Shown piece after piece: positions 61,467 through 64,000 of a stretch of 64,000 nt of DNA; the first letter of the stretch is position 1, and each line of letters opens with the position of its first letter. This DNA comes from Begonia masoniana. Its lineage: Eukaryota; Streptophyta; Magnoliopsida; Cucurbitales; Begoniaceae. Under the pieces are notes generated by a model. It saw only the letters and a list, made by a program, of their open reading frames with translations. It did no database searches and had not been told where the DNA came from. Made by a program: the position numbers and the translations under genes. The DNA lies in assembly GCA_022432975.1 (NCBI GenBank), contig CM039509.1, positions 11,374,621 to 11,438,620 on the forward strand, read 5' to 3'.

Positions 61467-62988
61467 GTTGGGTCTCATACACGTCGTTCTCAGTCACTTC
61501 AAGTTAAACCTGAATGTGAATGGATAAACTTTGGTTCTAACCACATCATGTTACACTCAACCTCATTTGCTTGATACGATCAAATCTTTTGGAACAAATC
61601 GATTGAAGTGAAGTTTCTTATGCTTCATCAAGCGCATTACTAAGTCTTAATTACGCGTCCATGAAGGTTGTTGGGTCCTCAATACAACGTGTTCTCATCA
61701 CTTCAAGTTAAAACCTTGAAGGGGAAATGAAAAACTAGGTTCTCTAACCACAAGTCATGTACCACTCAACCTCATTTGCTTGGATTCATTCAACTCTTTT
61801 GGAACAAATCGATTGAAGTGAAGTTTTTATACTTCATCAAGCGCTTTACTAAGTCTTATTTACCCGTCCGTTAAGGTTGTTGGGTCCACAATACACGTCG
61901 TTCTCATTACTTCAAGTTAAAACCTTGAATGTTAAATGGATAACTTAGGTTCTAACCACAAGTCATGTACCACTCAACCTCATTTGCTTGATACGTTCAA
62001 CAATTTTGGAACAAATTGATTGAAGTGAAGTTTCTTATGCTTCATCAAGCGCATTACTAAGTCTTAATTAACCTTCCGTGAAGGTTGTTGGGTCCTCAAT
62101 ACACGTCGTTCTAATCACTTCAAGTTAAAGCCTTGAATGTGAAATGGATAACTTAGGTTCTAAGCACAAGTCATGTAACACTCAACCTCATTTGCTTGAT
62201 ACGTTCAACTCTTTTGGAACAAATCGATTGAAGTGAAGTTTCTAATGCTTCATCAAGCGCATTACTAAGTCTTAGTTTCGCGTCAATGATGGTTGTTGGG
62301 TCCTCAATACACGTCGTTCTCATCACTTCAAGTTAAAGCCTTGAATGTGAAATGGATAACTTAGGTTCTAACCACAAGTCATGTAACACTCAACCTCATT
62401 TGCTTGATAAGTTCAACTCTTTTGGAACAAATCGATTGATGTGAAGTTTATAATGCTTCATCAAGCGCATTACTAAGTCTTAGTTTCGCGTCCATGAAGG
62501 TTGTTGGGTCCTCAATACACGTCGTTCTCATCACTTCAAGTTAAAACCTTGAATGTGAAATGGATAACTTATGTTCTAACCACAAGTAATATAGCACTCA
62601 ACCTCATTCGCTCGATACGATCAACTCTTTTGGAACAAATCGATTGAAGTGAAGTTTCTAATGCTTCATCAAGCGCATTACTAAGTCTTAGTTTCGCGTC
62701 CATGATGGTTGTTGGGTCCTCAATACACGTCGTTCTCATCACTTCAAGTTAAAGCCTGGAATGTGAAATGGATAACTTTGGTTCTAACCACAAGTCATGT
62801 TACACTCAACCTCATTTGCTTGATACGATCAACTCTTTTGGAACAAATCAATTGAAGTGAAGTTTCTTAAGCTTTATCAAGCGCATTACTAAGTCTTAAT
62901 TATGTGTCCATGAAGGTTGTTGGGTCCTCAATACACGTCGTTCTCATCACTTCAAGTTAAAGCCTTGAATGTGAAATGGATAACTTAC
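61467..62988 (-). repeat. Inverted satellite block K
   Basis: About seven inverted monomers. The first (61467-61570) is noisy, and later ones are regular. The variants TTAATTACGCGTCC and TACCCGTCCGTTAAGG mix with the TAGTTTCGCGTC type. It ends inside a monomer at GGATAACTTA, where LTR sequence starts. Confidence 0.95.
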
Positions 62989-63744
62989 AATCGAAGAATT
63001 CGATGGAACCCAAGTTATCAAAACAGGAGCTTGACCCGAGCCACACCTGTTGGCTGAACCAAAGCTATCAAAACAGGAGCTTGACCAAGACCAAACTCGT
63101 TGGAAAGAACCAAAGCTATCAAGCGAGATTCTTCAAGCGTGACTTGAAGAAGATCGTTGTTCTTCGCAAAGAACTAAAGAGAAATCCTCTCTAAAAAAAA
63201 CACACCTTTTTAATTCAAACTTCTTCTTCTAAATAACAAATGTTTTGCCATTAAATAGGCTACACATGAAAATTAAATTAAATAATAAAAAAACGAAAAT
63301 AAAAATAAAATAACTAATAAAATCGTGAGATAATGATCCTTTGCATAATAAGATATCATCTCACGTTTAAACTACGTTTTGAATATGATTTAATTGATTT
63401 GAGTAGATTCTGTAGATAAAATCTCTTATACGTGATTTGTTTGGATTTGCATGTGCTTCTCATGTGACTTTTTAATTCTTGCACGTGCATGTGCATGGCA
63501 CATGTAAATATTCATGCATCTTTGGCCTCCCTTGCTTCAACTGATTTTGATTATCTCAATCCTCGACACATTCAATAGTTTTAAATCAAGTTGTCGCGCC
63601 TCCTCTCTCCCTTGGATCTCTAAAATTAATCCTTGCAAGGCCTTCACGCATCTCTTAGCTTTGGACCGTGTCATTGGGCCGCCAATGTCCTCAATTGGAT
63701 CGTTGCTCTTGGGCTTGGGCTTTGACGCTGCTTGGATCACATCA
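62989..63744 (-). mobile_element. Truncated LTR (756 bp), minus orientation
   Basis: It aligns to the LTR at 26341-27187 but lacks the first about 90 bp of that LTR's plus-strand left end. On the minus strand it begins TGATGTGATCC at 63744. A TATA-like CCTATTTAA lies at 63251-63259 (minus). Satellite on its left is inverted and on its right is forward, so the LTR sits exactly at an orientation switch. No target duplication is seen. Confidence 0.85.
63537..63743 (-). pseudogene. LTR-encoded polyprotein tail (GPMTRSKAK), truncated LTR copy
   Basis: On the minus strand an open frame runs from the LTR start for about 69 codons: DVIQAASKPKPKSNDPIED, then IGGPMTRSKAKRCVKALQG, then a hydrophilic C-terminus. 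It is the best-preserved of the tails in this window. The frame enters the LTR at its first bases (GATGTGATCCAAG), as in the solo LTR at 37289, which supports that in the live element the gag-pol frame crossed the LTR border. Here only satellite lies upstream, so there is no gene to be completed. The name CR-like motif is by analogy with CRM elements. Confidence 0.75.
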
Positions 63745-64000
63745 AAACCTAAGTTATCCATTTCACATTCAAGGTTTTAACTTGAAGTGATTAAACGACG
63801 TTATTATGACCCACAACCTTCATGGACCCGTAACTAAAGACTAGTATGCCTTGATAAAGCATAAACACGTACCTTCAATCGATTTGTTCCAAAAGAGTTG
63901 ATCGTAGCAAGCAATGAGGTTGAGTGTTACATATTTTTGTGGTTAGACCTATAATATTTTACCAGTTCATATTTAGGTTTTTTAACTTTAACTGATGAGA
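63745..64000 (+). repeat. 208-bp satellite array, forward block L (window edge)
   Basis: Forward satellite resumes with AACCTAAGTTATCCATTTC and continues to the window end. The last monomer is decayed (ATATTTTTGTGG, AATATTTTACCAG). It continues beyond the window. Confidence 0.94.

Noticed and set aside
1..64000. 5S rRNA gene array or ribosomal spacer
   Set aside because: The period would allow a short tandem gene, but no 5S internal promoter or rRNA-like sequence is seen in the monomer.
1..64000. Telomeric repeat or CENP-B-box-like site
   Set aside because: No TTTAGGG-type run is present, and no sequence matching the mammalian CENP-B box was seen in the consensus monomer.

Overview
The window looks like plant nuclear DNA, very probably from a eudicot. 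About three quarters of it (roughly 48 kb, some 230 monomers) is one tandem satellite with a monomer of about 208 bp. The rest is LTR retrotransposons and other insertions sitting inside the satellite. I see no ordinary host gene, no tRNA or rRNA gene and no prokaryotic feature. The organism call rests on four things: the satellite itself, plant-type Ty3/gypsy chromovirus domains, a tRNA-iMet primer binding site, and a 100-N scaffold gap. I cannot name the species.

Layout: satellite in one orientation (called forward) fills 1-25029, with a T-rich insertion at 16182-16236. At 25030-27187 lie a poly-A run, the N gap, and the 5' part of a minus-strand LTR element ending in a full LTR (26341-27187). 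Forward satellite resumes at 27188-45806. It is interrupted by a T tract (29575-29639), a solo LTR with perfect 5-bp target duplications (37289-37979), and a 3'-end fragment of another LTR element (39044-40242). A nearly complete but frameshifted minus-strand Ty3/gypsy element occupies 45807-52794. After a short forward stretch the satellite flips at about 53714 and stays inverted to 62988. This inverted block holds two tandem copies of an insertion of about 1 kb (55673-56684 and 57322-58316) and a 2-kb insertion flanked by direct GTTGG repeats (59413-61466). A truncated minus-strand LTR (62989-63744) marks the return to forward satellite, which runs to the end.

The satellite has higher-order structure: in at least two places a six-monomer unit of about 1,246 bp recurs. 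The retroelements look like the CRM (centromeric chromovirus) type. The integrase tail has the RKERF...RINDNAY-type sequence, no chromodomain is visible, and a GP(I/M)TR(A/S) tail is encoded inside the LTRs. A satellite with higher-order repeats plus CRM-like elements suggests centromeric or pericentromeric DNA; that is inference, since no CENH3 or cytological data are available here.

Caution: much of the variation between monomers, and between the two long LTRs, is single-base insertion or deletion, densest at 27188-29640 and 13900-21600. This could be real decay or under-polished long-read assembly. Frameshift statements about the retroelement genes carry the same doubt.
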